From assembly GCA_937776645.1 (NCBI GenBank), contig CALMRI010000049.1, positions 1 to 35,757 on the forward strand: a stretch of 35,757 bases of DNA. Direction: 5' to 3'. This DNA is from an uncultured Alphaproteobacteria bacterium (GTDB taxonomy: Bacteria > Pseudomonadota > Alphaproteobacteria > Thalassobaculales > Thalassobaculaceae). A program made the translations under genes and the position numbers. Each line of letters starts with the position of its first letter. Position 1 is the first letter of the stretch. Of the stretch, positions 17,144 to 25,918 are shown piece by piece. Under the pieces are notes generated by a model that saw only the letters and a list, made by a program, of their open reading frames with translations, did not search any database and had not been told where the DNA came from.

Positions 17144-18313
17144 ATGTCAAATACGGGCGCCATCGATCCGGTTGACCTCAGCCGGCGACTTATCCGCTGC
17201 CCGAGCGTGACGCCAAGCGAGGGCGGCGCGCTGGGTGAACTGCAGATAGTGCTGGAGGAGCTCGGCTTCGCCTGCCATCGCCTGCCATTTTCCGATGACA
17301 ACACGCCGGATGTCGACAATCTCTATGCCCGGCTTGGCACGGCGGCGCCGAATTTCTGTTTCGCCGGTCATACCGACGTGGTCCCCGTCGGCGATGCCGA
17401 AGCCTGGTCGGTGGATCCCTTCGCGGCGGAAATTCACGACGGCAACCTGTTCGGTCGTGGCGCCTCGGACATGAAATCGTCCATTGCCTCGTTTATCGCC
17501 GCGACCCAGCGCTTCGCCGCCGAGCATGCTGGGGAGATTCCGGGGTCGATCAGCCTGCTGATCACCGGCGATGAGGAAGGGCCGGCGATCAACGGCACCA
17601 CCAAGGTCCTCGACTGGATGGTCCAAAATGATGAGGCCATCGATGCCTGTATCGTCGGTGAACCAACCAATCCGGAACACCTGGGCGGTATGGCCAAGAT
17701 CGGGCGGCGCGGCAGCTTCACCGGTTGGTTAACCGTGCACGGCACCCAGGGCCACACCGCCTATCCGCAGCTCGCCGACAATCCGCTCTCGCGACTTGTG
17801 AAAATGCTTCGGCCGCTCGCCGAAGAACAGCTCGACCAGGGCAGTGCCCATTTTCCGTCAACGACGGTGGCGATTTCCACCATCGATACCGGCAACCCGA
17901 CCACCAACGTCATCCCGTCCCGCGCCACGGCGGGCTTCAACATTCGGTTCAATGACACCCAGACCGCCGAGACTATCGAGGCCTGGTTGCGTGGAATTTT
18001 CGACGACGTCGGCGGCGAGTACGTGTTGAAAACCGCCTGCTCCTCGAACGCCTTCCTGACCGAACCTGGGCCGCTGACCGATGATCTGGTCGCCTCGATC
18101 CAGGAGATTTTGGGGGTTACACCGGATCTCAGCACCACCGGCGGTACGTCCGATGCCCGGTTCATTCGGCAATATTGCCCGGTCGTCGAATTTGGCGGCG
18201 TTGGTAAGACCATGCATAAGGTCGACGAACATGTGGCCGTGGATGACGTTCGCGCGTTGGCCGACGTCTATCATACCTTGCTGAACAAATTCTTCGCCCG
18301 CCCGCACGGCTAA
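17144..18313 (+). CDS. dapE: Succinyl-diaminopimelate desuccinylase
   Basis: A 389-residue M20-family dizinc amidase that removes succinate from N-succinyl-LL-diaminopimelate, the step following DapD and DapC. Metal and catalytic motifs are CFAGHTDVVPVGD (His ligand and catalytic Asp), GRGASDMKSS (bridging Asp), TGDEEGPAINGT (catalytic Glu and Glu ligand), VGEPT and the late KTMHKVDEHV (His ligand). The dimerisation domain with HGTQGHTAYP sits in the middle. It starts 6 bases after dapD. The two enzymes supply meso-diaminopimelate for peptidoglycan and lysine. Confidence 0.97.
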   Translation: MSNTGAIDPVDLSRRLIRCPSVTPSEGGALGELQIVLEELGFACHRLPFSDDNTPDVDNLYARLGTAAPNFCFAGHTDVVPVGDAEAWSVDPFAAEIHDGNLFGRGASDMKSSIASFIAATQRFAAEHAGEIPGSISLLITGDEEGPAINGTTKVLDWMVQNDEAIDACIVGEPTNPEHLGGMAKIGRRGSFTGWLTVHGTQGHTAYPQLADNPLSRLVKMLRPLAEEQLDQGSAHFPSTTVAISTIDTGNPTTNVIPSRATAGFNIRFNDTQTAETIEAWLRGIFDDVGGEYVLKTACSSNAFLTEPGPLTDDLVASIQEILGVTPDLSTTGGTSDARFIRQYCPVVEFGGVGKTMHKVDEHVAVDDVRALADVYHTLLNKFFARPHG

Positions 18314-18317
18314 AGCC

Positions 18318-18905
18318 GTGCTGTCAACACTCACCGAAACCCTGAAAGCCCTATACGGCGTCTATCTGCTGGCCCGCCGCCATCCGGACGCCCCGGCGAT
18401 GTTCAATTGTTCCGTCGATGGGTTCTGGCGCTCACTTTTCGCCGCCGTGCTGGTTCTGCCGGCGCATATGCTGATAACGGTGCGCGCCCAGATGACCGTC
18501 TCACCGGGGGAGTATGGCGTCGATGATGGCATCACCGATCTGTTGATCTACGTGATCGCCTGGTTGGCTTACCCGGCGTTGATGCTTCCTATAACTAAGG
18601 TCCTGGGCCGCGGCGAAAGAATGATCGACTACGTGGTCCCATATAATTGGGCCTCGGTGCCGATCGGGTATCTTTTCGGCGTGATTGCCTTGGCGGGAAT
18701 GGCCGGGCTGGTCTCGCCCGATATGGAGATCGGCCTCAACATCGGCGCCTATGCAAGCGTTGTATTGTTGCTCGCCGAGATCGCCCGCCGCCAGCTCTTG
18801 ATCGGCTCCGCCATGGCTGCAGGCATCGTAGTACTCGATTTCGTGTTCAGTGTCGTCGTGATCACGATGTTGAAAACCTTCGCTCAACAGCCCAGCACGC
18901 TATAG
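18318..18905 (+). CDS. Conserved hypothetical membrane protein
   Basis: A 195-residue protein of unknown function with about five hydrophobic spans: FAAVLVLPAHMLITV, LLIYVIAWLAYPALMLPITK, VPIGYLFGVIALAGMAGLV, YASVVLLLAEIA and GIVVLDFVFSVVVITML. A conserved-looking segment, MIDYVVPYNWASVP, lies before the third span. I know uncharacterised homologues next to dapE and truA in Rhodospirillales, which supports it being a real gene. The start is GTG 18318, 4 bases after the dapE stop, so it is probably translated from the dapDE transcript. It ends 28 bases from the convergent truA stop. Confidence 0.82.
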   Translation: MLSTLTETLKALYGVYLLARRHPDAPAMFNCSVDGFWRSLFAAVLVLPAHMLITVRAQMTVSPGEYGVDDGITDLLIYVIAWLAYPALMLPITKVLGRGERMIDYVVPYNWASVPIGYLFGVIALAGMAGLVSPDMEIGLNIGAYASVVLLLAEIARRQLLIGSAMAAGIVVLDFVFSVVVITMLKTFAQQPSTL

Positions 18906-18933
18906 CAGCCTGTCGGAGGACGGCCTGCCACAT

Positions 18934-19674
18934 CTAATAAACGACACCGACCAGATAGAGGCCAGCGGCTGGCGCGGTGGGTCCGGCAGCGGTTCGGTCC
19001 CGGGCCGCCAGCGCCCGCTCTACATCTCGCCGCGCCCACTTCCCCTCACCCACCAGAGCCAGCGTTCCAACAAAATTGCGAACCTGATGGTGCAGAAACG
19101 AACGCGCCTCGGCGATGACATGAATCTCATCACCAGCACGGCTCACATCCAGCCGGTCCAAGGTTTTTTCCGCTGAGGCGGCCTGGCAATGAGCGCTGCG
19201 AAAGCTGGTGAAGTCATGACGACCGAGCAACGCCGCCGCCGCCGCCGCCATCGCAGCGGCATCAAGCGGGCGCGGCACGAACCAGACCCGACCAACCTCC
19301 AGCGCCGGCGGCGATGACCGGTTCAATATCCGGTAGAGGTAGCGCCGCTGGGTCGCCGAAAACCGGGCATGAAATTCCGGGTCGGCCGCCGCTGCACTCA
19401 ACACCGAGATGGGTTGTTCCCTGAGGTGAAAATTCAAGGCCTTACGCACGGTGTCGGCGTCGAATCGGTTGGATTGTAGATCGACATGCGCCGCCATCGC
19501 CTGGGCATGCACCCCGGCATCGGTTCGCCCGGCGCCAGCGACTTCGGCCCGTTCGCCAGAAAGCTCGAAGACCGCATCCTCGAGCGCTTCCTGGATCGAT
19601 GGGCCATTGGCTTGACGTTGCCAGCCAACATAGTCAGTGCCATCGAATTCAATGGTGAGTTTAAAGCGCGACAT
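18934..19674 (-). CDS. truA: tRNA pseudouridine(38-40) synthase TruA
   Basis: A 246-residue TruA. The start [19 protein letters not shown] is the classic family opening, and the catalytic Asp is D52 in [11 protein letters not shown]. Later conserved parts are [42 protein letters not shown] and [13 protein letters not shown]. It isomerises uridines 38-40 in the anticodon stem-loop of many tRNAs. In many Alphaproteobacteria it follows fmt; no fmt is present here, so it is read alone. The start is ATG 19674; upstream, 19675-19937 contains nothing I can name. Confidence 0.97.
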   Translation of the reverse strand: MSRFKLTIEFDGTDYVGWQRQANGPSIQEALEDAVFELSGERAEVAGAGRTDAGVHAQAMAAHVDLQSNRFDADTVRKALNFHLREQPISVLSAAAADPEFHARFSATQRRYLYRILNRSSPPALEVGRVWFVPRPLDAAAMAAAAAALLGRHDFTSFRSAHCQAASAEKTLDRLDVSRAGDEIHVIAEARSFLHHQVRNFVGTLALVGEGKWARRDVERALAARDRTAAGPTAPAAGLYLVGVVY

Positions 19675-19937
19675 GGCCGCACCATGCCAGGACCGAGACG
19701 GCTAATCCAGCCCCACAAATTTTCAACCTTTAGAATTCGAATACGGCTGATTGTCTCATCAATATCGACCTAATAGTCGCGCAATTCACGAGAACCGTTA
19801 CCCCTGTCGAGGGTAGTCCGTCAATTGACCCGAGCCCGGGTTAAGCTCATCGCGCGTCGGCCGCCGTGTCGTCGCCGAAAAAAGTGTGGTCTTCCGTGAA
19901 CGCCGGCGGCGGCTGATTTGAAGAAGTCGAGAGGAAC

Positions 19938-19966
19938 TTGACAACGGTCCTCTATTTACGTTTCTT
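19938..19966 (+). promoter_or_regulatory. Candidate promoter of metY
   Basis: TTGACA (19938-19943, perfect -35 consensus) is followed after 17 bases by TTTCTT (19961-19966), a weak -10. The predicted start near 19973 coincides with the 5' edge of the SAM-II aptamer, which supports the placement. Confidence 0.5.
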
Positions 19967-19974
19967 AGGTAAAC

Positions 19975-20033
19975 AGCGCCGATTTGAGCAACAGCTTGCG
20001 GGCGCGTAACAAATGCAGCTAAAGCGCGGAGGG
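19975..20033 (+). promoter_or_regulatory. SAM-II riboswitch (metA element) upstream of metY
   Basis: The sequence follows the SAM-II pseudoknot pattern. P1 is GCGCC (19976-19980) with GGCGC (20001-20005). GATTTGA comes directly after the 5' strand of P1, and its GATTT can pair with AAAT at 20011-20014. AGCTTGC (19993-19999) faces GCAGCT (20015-20020). The 3' block AACAAATGCAGCTAAA is almost identical to the conserved SAM-II 3' sequence. SAM binding would lower expression of metY, the known target of this class in Alphaproteobacteria. The aptamer is followed by GGAGGG and then about 130 nt of further leader before the metY ATG, unusually long. The rest of the 19675-20162 gap holds the promoter at 19938 and the hairpin at 20118. 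Confidence 0.9.
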
Positions 20034-20117
20034 TAATCTCGCTGGCGTAACAACGATGGAATTTTTATCCTCCGTAACGTCGCACCCTCCTCTGCTAAGG
20101 CGGCATGAACCTTATCG

Positions 20118-20140
20118 CGCCGAGCGTTTTATGCTCGGCG
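20118..20140 (+). promoter_or_regulatory. Leader hairpin just before the metY ribosome site
   Basis: CGCCGAGC (20118-20125) pairs perfectly with GCTCGGCG (20133-20140) around a GTTTTAT loop. It ends a few bases before the AGAGGA ribosome site (20147-20152). No T-run follows, so it is more likely part of a translational expression platform than a terminator. Confidence 0.55.
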
Positions 20141-20162
20141 TCGTCTAGAGGAACACGCCAAG

Positions 20163-21458
20163 ATGACTCCAAACTCCAAAAACCCAGAGACCCTGGTCCT
20201 GCATGCCGGCTACCGCGCCGATCCCGCCACCGGGGCCGTCGCCGTGCCAATCTACCAGACCACGGCCTATCAGTTTCAAAGCACCGAACACGCTTCGAAC
20301 CTGTTCGCGTTGAAGGAATTGGGCAACATTTATAGCCGGATCATGAACCCGACCAACGACGTGCTGGAGCAGCGGGTCACCGCGCTTGAGGGCGGTGCGG
20401 CGGCGCTCGCGGTCGGCTCCGGGCAGGCCGCCTCGGCGATGGCGGTGCAAAATCTGGCACGGGTCGGCGACAATATTGTAAGTTCCACTGACCTCTATGG
20501 TGGGACCTGGAATCTTTTCGCCAACACCCTGAGGGATCAGGGCATCGAGGTTCGTTTCGTCGACCCCGCCGACCCCGAAGCGTTTCGCCGAGCCACCGAC
20601 AACAAGACGCGAGCCTACTACGCCGAGACCTTGCCGAACCCAAAACTCCAGGTCTTTCCAATCGCCGAGGTTGCCGCGATCGGCCGAGAGTTTGGCATTC
20701 CGTTGATCATGGACAATACTGCCGCGCCCCTGTTGTGCCGGCCGTTCGACCATGGCGCCGCCGTGATCGTCTATTCGACCACCAAGTATATCGGCGGACA
20801 TGGGACCTCGATCGGCGGATTGATCGTCGATAGCGGGGCCTTCCCCTGGGAGGATTTCCCGGAACGTCAACCAGCGCTTAATAGCCCCGACCCGTCCTAT
20901 CACGGTGCGGTTTGGGTCGAGGCGGTAAAGCCAATTGGACCGGTCGCCTATATTATCAAGGCGCGCACCACATTGTTGCGTGATCTGGGTTCGGCATTCT
21001 CGCCATTCAACGCTTTCCAGGTAATCCAGGGACTGGAAACCCTACCGCTTCGTATGCGCGAGCATTGCCGCAATGCCCAGGCGGTTGCTGATTTCCTTGG
21101 CAATCACCCGGCGGTCGCCACGGTCATTCACCCGAGCAGACAGACCGGAGAGGCCAAGCGGCGTTCGGACACTTATCTTTCCGGCGGGCTCGGCGGGCTG
21201 GTTGGCTTCGAGTTGAAGGCCGGACGCGATGCCGGGCGGAAGTTCATCGATTCGCTACAAATGTTTTATCACGTGGCGAATATCGGCGACTCGCGCTCGC
21301 TGGCGATCCATCCTGCCAGCACCACGCACAGCCAACTATCGGCGGAAGATCAACTTTCCACGGGCGTCTCCGATGGCTATGTTCGGCTGTCGGTCGGCAT
21401 CGAGCATATCGACGACATCATCGCCGATCTCGAACAAGCGCTGAAGCAGGCGGTATAA
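20163..21458 (+). CDS. metY: O-acetylhomoserine sulfhydrylase / aminocarboxypropyltransferase
   Basis: A 431-residue Cys/Met-metabolism PLP enzyme; length and sequence fit the MetY branch (about 430 residues) rather than the shorter MetB/MetZ. The start ETLVLHAGY..DPATGAVAVPIYQTTAYQF is typical. The PLP lysine is K208 in YSTTKYIGGHGTSIGG, and MDNTAAPLLCRPFDHGA carries the PLP-contacting Asp. It makes homocysteine from O-acetylhomoserine and sulfide in the cytoplasm. Control by SAM is indicated by the SAM-II riboswitch upstream. It is probably monocistronic: a 12-bp stem hairpin follows the stop. ATG 20163 has AGAGGA upstream. Confidence 0.95.
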   Translation: MTPNSKNPETLVLHAGYRADPATGAVAVPIYQTTAYQFQSTEHASNLFALKELGNIYSRIMNPTNDVLEQRVTALEGGAAALAVGSGQAASAMAVQNLARVGDNIVSSTDLYGGTWNLFANTLRDQGIEVRFVDPADPEAFRRATDNKTRAYYAETLPNPKLQVFPIAEVAAIGREFGIPLIMDNTAAPLLCRPFDHGAAVIVYSTTKYIGGHGTSIGGLIVDSGAFPWEDFPERQPALNSPDPSYHGAVWVEAVKPIGPVAYIIKARTTLLRDLGSAFSPFNAFQVIQGLETLPLRMREHCRNAQAVADFLGNHPAVATVIHPSRQTGEAKRRSDTYLSGGLGGLVGFELKAGRDAGRKFIDSLQMFYHVANIGDSRSLAIHPASTTHSQLSAEDQLSTGVSDGYVRLSVGIEHIDDIIADLEQALKQAV

Positions 21459-21474
21459 GCACTGAAGATCGCCA

Positions 21475-21501
21475 GCGGCCCCAGCATATTGCTGGGGCCG
21501 C
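21475..21501 (+). terminator. Hairpin after metY, probable terminator
   Basis: GCGGCCCCAGCA (21475-21486) is perfectly complementary to TGCTGGGGCCGC (21490-21501) with a three-base loop. It sits 16 bases after the metY stop. The following bases are not T-rich, so termination may need extra factors, or it may serve as an RNA 3' end stabiliser. Confidence 0.6.
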
Positions 21502-21579
21502 GTTCGCGCCATCCGAGGGGCCGCAGCTGGCTGAATCCAGCTCGTCGCCGCTCAATAATTCTCTTTTCAGCTCGGTTTT

Positions 21580-22032
21580 CTACCCCGATTGCCGCCCGGT
21601 TTGCCGCATAGCCTCCCAAAGCACAATCCCAGCGCAAACAGCGACGTTGAGAGAGCGCATTCCTTCGCACATCGGCACCCGTACGCGGGCGTCAACGGCC
21701 TCATGAACCGTGTCCGGTACGCCAGAGGATTCAGCGCCCAGCATCAGAATATCGTCGGACTGGAATTCAAATTCCGCGATTGAATCGGCGGCCTTGGTGG
21801 TCACCAACAACAATCGGCCCGGCGCTCGCGTCGCCTGAAAAACCTCCCAGGACGTATGACGATCAACGACCGCGCGCTCGGCATAATCCATGCCGGCCCG
21901 GCGCAATTTGGTATCGGAAAAAATAAACCCACAAGGCTCAATCACATCGAGAGGAATCCTAAAACACGCTGCTAAACGCATAATAGTCCCAGCATTCTGC
22001 GGAATATCGGGCTGAAAAAGCGCTAGGCGCAT
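21580..22032 (-). CDS. trmL: tRNA (cytidine(34)-2'-O)-methyltransferase
   Basis: A 150-residue SPOUT methyltransferase, the compact single-domain form. The start MRLALFQPDIPQNAGTIMRL is the TrmL opening. The knot motifs are LMLGAESSGVPD and VPMCEGMRSLNVAVCAGIVL, where the SAM-binding trefoil forms. It methylates the wobble nucleotide of tRNA-Leu isoacceptors. One small oddity: the usual PQ/ IPM...RSLN stretch reads VPMCEGMRSLN, still fitting. It is convergent with metY and divergent from petABC, and stands alone. Confidence 0.95.
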   Translation of the reverse strand: MRLALFQPDIPQNAGTIMRLAACFRIPLDVIEPCGFIFSDTKLRRAGMDYAERAVVDRHTSWEVFQATRAPGRLLLVTTKAADSIAEFEFQSDDILMLGAESSGVPDTVHEAVDARVRVPMCEGMRSLNVAVCAGIVLWEAMRQTGRQSG

Positions 22033-22087
22033 GATTGCTCCGGATTAGCGAACGCAGCGAAAAGGATATCACCCGGCATCGCGATTC

Positions 22088-22117
22088 TTTACATTTATCG
22101 ACTCCTTGAAGTATATG
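22088..22117 (+). promoter_or_regulatory. Candidate promoter of petABC
   Basis: TTTACA (22088-22093) and TATATG (22112-22117) are separated by 18 bases, about 130 bases before petA. Pattern-based inference; the leader downstream shows no structure I recognise beyond the GGGGAGAGG ribosome site. Confidence 0.35.
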
Positions 22118-22250
22118 AACTAATCGCCACGCGAGAGAGATCGGGTGACGACAAACGCGACCACGTGTCGCAGTGATGGCGGGGCGCATCGATGAGATTC
22201 CATGCACCACATTGCTGTGTGTTCTGAGGTAAGGGGAGAGGCTAGACTCG

Positions 22251-22781
22251 ATGGCTGAAACTCAAGACGGCGCGACGCGGCGTGACTTTATTCATGTCGC
22301 CAGTGGCACGATGGGAGCCGTAGGCGCTGCTTGTGTCGCATGGCCACTCATTCACCAGATGAATCCCGCCGCTGATACGCTGGCGCTAGCATCAACTGAA
22401 TTCGATCTTTCCGGTGTCGAGGAAGGCATGACAGTGACTATAGTCTGGCGCGGCAAACCGGTCTTCGTGCGGCATCGCACGGCCAAGGAGATCGAAGAAG
22501 CCGCGGCGGTGGACGTCAACGAACTGCGCGATCCCCAGGCCGACAGCGACCGTACGACCAAACCGGCGATGCTGATCCTGGTTGGCGTCTGCACCCATCT
22601 CGGATGTGTACCGCTAGGGCAGAAAGCCACTGATCCGCGCGGCGATTGGGGCGGCTGGTTCTGCCCCTGCCACGGCTCGCACTACGACACATCCGGTCGG
22701 ATCCGTAAGGGCCCGGCCCCCGCCAACCTTCAGGTCCCACCGCACGAGTACATCTCGGACACAGTGGTCCGGATCGGATGA
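22251..22781 (+). CDS. petA: Ubiquinol-cytochrome c reductase iron-sulfur (Rieske) subunit
   Basis: A 176-residue Rieske protein. The N-terminus has a Tat-type twin-arginine signal ([12 protein letters not shown]10-R11) followed by the single membrane anchor. The 2Fe-2S ligands are C114 and H116 in box 1 (CTHLGC) and C138 and H141 in box 2 (CPCHGSHYD), with the C119/C140 disulfide. It passes electrons from ubiquinol at the Qo site to cytochrome c1 on the periplasmic side. First gene of petABC, 11 bases before petB. The strong ribosome site GGGGAGAGG lies about 10 bases before ATG 22251. Confidence 0.97.
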   Translation: MAETQDGATRRDFIHVASGTMGAVGAACVAWPLIHQMNPAADTLALASTEFDLSGVEEGMTVTIVWRGKPVFVRHRTAKEIEEAAAVDVNELRDPQADSDRTTKPAMLILVGVCTHLGCVPLGQKATDPRGDWGGWFCPCHGSHYDTSGRIRKGPAPANLQVPPHEYISDTVVRIG

Positions 22782-22792
22782 GGAGCTGAGCG

Positions 22793-24040
22793 ATGAGTGG
22801 CCCCAACTTCTCCAATTCGGTCGTCAGGTGGATTGACCATCGCCTGCCGGTATTCACCTTCATGCACCACGAGATGCATGAATATCCAACACCGAAGAAC
22901 CTGAACTATTGGTGGAATTTTGGCTCGCTAGCCGGCATTGTCCTGGTGATCTTGATAGTAACCGGCATCGTGTTGGCGATGCACTATACACCGCATGTCG
23001 ATTATGCCTTCCAGTCGGTGGAACGCATCATGCGCGACGTCAACTACGGTTGGCTTATCCGCTACATCCATGCCAATGGTGCCAGTTTCTTCTTCATTGT
23101 AGTCTATATCCACATCTTCCGCGGCATGTATTACGGCTCCTATAAGGCGCCGCGCGAGTTGCTGTGGATTCTCGGCGTGGTGATCCTGCTGCTGATGATG
23201 GCCACCGCCTTCATGGGCTATGTCCTTCCCTGGGGCCAAATGAGCTTCTGGGGCGCCACGGTGATTACCAATCTGTTCTCGGTGATTCCTATCGTCGGTG
23301 ACTGGATCGTCACCCTGCTCTGGGGTGGTTTCTCGGTTGATAACCCTACCTTGAACCGGTTCTTCTCGCTCCATTTTCTGTTGCCTTTCGTGATCGTTGG
23401 CGTGGTGGTGTTGCACATCGTTGCCCTGCACCGGTTCGGCTCCAACAACCCGCTTGGGATTGATGTACGAGGCAAGCAGGATTCAATCCCGTTCCACCCG
23501 TACTACACGATCAAAGATATGTTCGGGCTCGGGGTGTTCCTGACGATCTTCGCCGCCGTGGTATTCTTCCTGCCAAACGCCATGGGGCACGCGGATAACT
23601 ACATCCCCGCCAACCCGCTGGTCACGCCGGCCCATATCGTGCCCGAATGGTATTTCCTGCCGTTCTATGCAATTTTGCGGGCTATCCCAGACAAGCTCAT
23701 GGGTGTGCTGGCGATGTTCGCCGCGATCGGCGTGCTGTTCATCCTGCCCTGGCTGGACCGCTCACCGATACGCAGCGGTACCTTCCGGCCACTGTTCAAG
23801 ATCTTCTTCTGGCTGCTGCTGGCGGATTGCGTGATGCTGACCTATCTCGGAGGCAAGCCGCCGGAAGGCGTCTATGTCATCCTGTCACGGCTTGGCACTC
23901 TGTATTATTTCTTTCACTTCCTGATCCTGTTGCCTGGCCTGTCGATCTTCGAGACGCCAAAACCCTTGCCTCGAAGCATCAGCCAACCGGTCCTCGGGTC
24001 AGGCGCTGGGCCCGTGACCGCAGAGAAGGAGAATTCCTGA
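22793..24040 (+). CDS. petB: Cytochrome b of the bc1 complex
   Basis: A 415-residue cytochrome b with eight expected membrane spans. Visible family motifs include [20 protein letters not shown], a first haem helix with [40 protein letters not shown] at the Qo region, a second haem helix with [20 protein letters not shown], and the [13 protein letters not shown] (PEWY) loop. It holds both b haems and the Qo and Qi sites. It is not fused to cytochrome c1, unlike the fbcH arrangement of some rhizobia. The stop overlaps the petC start (TGATG at 24038-24042), giving coupled translation. Confidence 0.97.
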   Translation: MSGPNFSNSVVRWIDHRLPVFTFMHHEMHEYPTPKNLNYWWNFGSLAGIVLVILIVTGIVLAMHYTPHVDYAFQSVERIMRDVNYGWLIRYIHANGASFFFIVVYIHIFRGMYYGSYKAPRELLWILGVVILLLMMATAFMGYVLPWGQMSFWGATVITNLFSVIPIVGDWIVTLLWGGFSVDNPTLNRFFSLHFLLPFVIVGVVVLHIVALHRFGSNNPLGIDVRGKQDSIPFHPYYTIKDMFGLGVFLTIFAAVVFFLPNAMGHADNYIPANPLVTPAHIVPEWYFLPFYAILRAIPDKLMGVLAMFAAIGVLFILPWLDRSPIRSGTFRPLFKIFFWLLLADCVMLTYLGGKPPEGVYVILSRLGTLYYFFHFLILLPGLSIFETPKPLPRSISQPVLGSGAGPVTAEKENS

Positions 24041-24810
24041 TGCGCGCGCGTGGACTTATCACCGCGGCAGCGGTAATCATCGCAGTTGGGCTTACGACTT
24101 CACCGGTTAGAGCGTCCGGCGATGGCATTGAGCTTCCGTCTCAAGATTGGTCGTTCGCCGGTGTCTTCGGCACGTTCGATCGGGGTGAACTGCAACGTGG
24201 CTTCCAGGTCTATAAGGAAGTTTGCTCCGGCTGCCACTCACTGAACTACATCGCGTTCCGCAATTTAGCCGATCTTGGTTTCAACGAGCTTGAGGTCAAG
24301 GCCATCGCGGCGGGATACGAAGTCCAGGACGGTCCGAACAAGGAGGGTGAGATGTTTAATCGCCCAGGCCTGCCAGCGGATCGTATCCCTGCACCGTTTC
24401 CTAACGACAACGCAGCGCGGGCCAGTAATGGCGGTGCACTGCCGCCGGACCTCTCGTTAATGGTGGATGCCCGGCCTGATGGTGCCAACTATCTATATGC
24501 GTTGCTTACCGGCTACGACGACGCTCCCAGCGGCATGACAGTAGCCGAAGGGATGAACTATAATACGTACTTCCCGGGCCACCAGGTTGCCATGCCCCCA
24601 CCGCTTTTCGATGACGGGGTCGAATATGCCGATGGCACAAAGGCAACGGCAGCACAGCAGGCCCGCGACATCACCGCGTTCCTCGCCTGGACAACCGAAC
24701 CGAACATGGAAGCCCGCAAGGAAATGGGGGTCATGGCAATTCTGTTTTTGCTGATCATGACCGGCCTGCTTTACCTTAGCAAGCGCAAGATTTGGGCTGA
24801 CGTTCACTAA
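24040..24810 (+). CDS. petC: Cytochrome c1
   Basis: A 256-residue cytochrome c1. A signal peptide (residues about 1-25, ending in VRASG) precedes the haem-binding CSGCH (C62, C65, H66). The axial Met is expected in the GHQVAMPPPL stretch, and the C-terminal anchor is MAILFLLIMTGLLYLSKRKI. It transfers electrons from the Rieske centre to cytochrome c. The frame is open for 131 codons upstream inside petB, but those are only an overlap; ATG 24040 shares a base with the petB stop and begins the signal peptide. A clear terminator follows at 24836, closing the operon. Confidence 0.97.
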   Translation: MRARGLITAAAVIIAVGLTTSPVRASGDGIELPSQDWSFAGVFGTFDRGELQRGFQVYKEVCSGCHSLNYIAFRNLADLGFNELEVKAIAAGYEVQDGPNKEGEMFNRPGLPADRIPAPFPNDNAARASNGGALPPDLSLMVDARPDGANYLYALLTGYDDAPSGMTVAEGMNYNTYFPGHQVAMPPPLFDDGVEYADGTKATAAQQARDITAFLAWTTEPNMEARKEMGVMAILFLLIMTGLLYLSKRKIWADVH

Positions 24811-24835
24811 CTGATCGACACACTGATCAGATCGA

Positions 24836-24860
24836 GGGCCGCGTCACGACGCGGCCCTTC
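24836..24860 (+). terminator. Terminator after petABC
   Basis: GGGCCGCGT (24836-24844) pairs with ACGCGGCCC (24849-24857), loop CACG, followed by TTCGTCATT. It lies 25 bases after the petC stop. Confidence 0.75.
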
Positions 24861-24941
24861 GTCATTCAGAATTGATTTCTCCGGGCGGAACGGCAAACCA
24901 GATTTCGCCAACTTCGGAGGGATGTGAAAGGGGAACACATC

Positions 24942-25820
24942 ATGCGGCAAGCAACGCTTGGGATCATTGGCGGTAGCGGTGTCTATGAAATTGACGGTCT
25001 GACGAACCGCCGTTGGGAAACCATTGCCTCACCTTTCGGCGCGCCGTCGGACCAGTTTCTATTCGGCGAATTGGACGGTCAGCCCCTAGTATTTCTACCC
25101 CGTCATGGGCGCGGCCACCCGTTCTCGCCAAGCTCGATCAATTACCGGGCTAATATCGATGCGATGAAACGGGCTGGGGTGACCGACCTGATTTCCCTCA
25201 GCGCCGTAGGCTCCCTAAAGGAAGAGTACGTTCCCGGCCATTTTGTGCTCGTCGACCAGTTTATCGACCGCACTTTTACGCGCGAAAAAAGCTTCTTCGG
25301 CACCGGTTGCGTCGCCCATGTCGGCCTGTCGCATCCGATCGCCACCCGCCTGCAGGATGCCCTTGAGGAGGCATCCAGAGAGCTCAAGCTGCCAGTGCAT
25401 CGGGACGGGACCTATATCTGTATGGAGGGCCCGCAATTCTCAACTTTCGCCGAGAGCATGCTGTATCGCTCATGGGGCTGCGATGTGATCGGCATGACCA
25501 ACATGCCGGAAGCCAAGCTCGCCCGCGAAGCTGAGCTTCCCTATGCCACTGTCGCCATGGTCACCGATTTCGACTGCTGGCACCCCGACCATGACAGCGT
25601 TACAGTCGAAGCGGTGATCAAGGTTCTGACCGACAATGCCGACAACGCCCGGGCCCTAGTTCGCACCGTCGCACCAAAACTGGCGCAGCGCCCCGATATC
25701 GACGAACAAGGCGGCGACCGGGCGTTGGACTTCGCGTTAATCACCCATCCCGAAGCCCACGACCCGACAATGGTCGCCAAACTCGATGCGGTCGCCGGCC
25801 GGGTTCTCAGGTCACGATGA
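24942..25820 (+). CDS. mtnP: S-methyl-5'-thioadenosine phosphorylase
   Basis: A 292-residue purine nucleoside phosphorylase of the MTAP type. The start LGIIGGSGVYEIDGL is characteristic, followed by the phosphate site FLPRHGRGHPFSPSSINYRA, the methylthioribose-contacting LSAVGSLKEEY, the YICMEGPQFSTFAES segment and IGMTNMPEAKLAREAE. It phosphorolyses methylthioadenosine to adenine and methylthioribose-1-phosphate, recycling the by-product of polyamine synthesis. ATG 24942 is preferred, with AAGGGG eight bases upstream; GTG 24924 with GGAGGG upstream is also possible and would add six residues. It stands alone after the petABC terminator. Confidence 0.95.
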   Translation: MRQATLGIIGGSGVYEIDGLTNRRWETIASPFGAPSDQFLFGELDGQPLVFLPRHGRGHPFSPSSINYRANIDAMKRAGVTDLISLSAVGSLKEEYVPGHFVLVDQFIDRTFTREKSFFGTGCVAHVGLSHPIATRLQDALEEASRELKLPVHRDGTYICMEGPQFSTFAESMLYRSWGCDVIGMTNMPEAKLAREAELPYATVAMVTDFDCWHPDHDSVTVEAVIKVLTDNADNARALVRTVAPKLAQRPDIDEQGGDRALDFALITHPEAHDPTMVAKLDAVAGRVLRSR

Positions 25821-25918
25821 AGCCGGGCTAACCTCTCATTAAGACATCGTCGTTTGTTCACTCCGGGAATCACGCGATGATGCGCTCAATGGCTTTGAGG
25901 AGTGACCGCGGATATTGA

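Noticed and set aside
23647..24039. 131-codon in-frame extension upstream of petC
   Set aside because: It lies entirely within petB in another frame; the cytochrome c1 signal peptide begins at ATG 24040.
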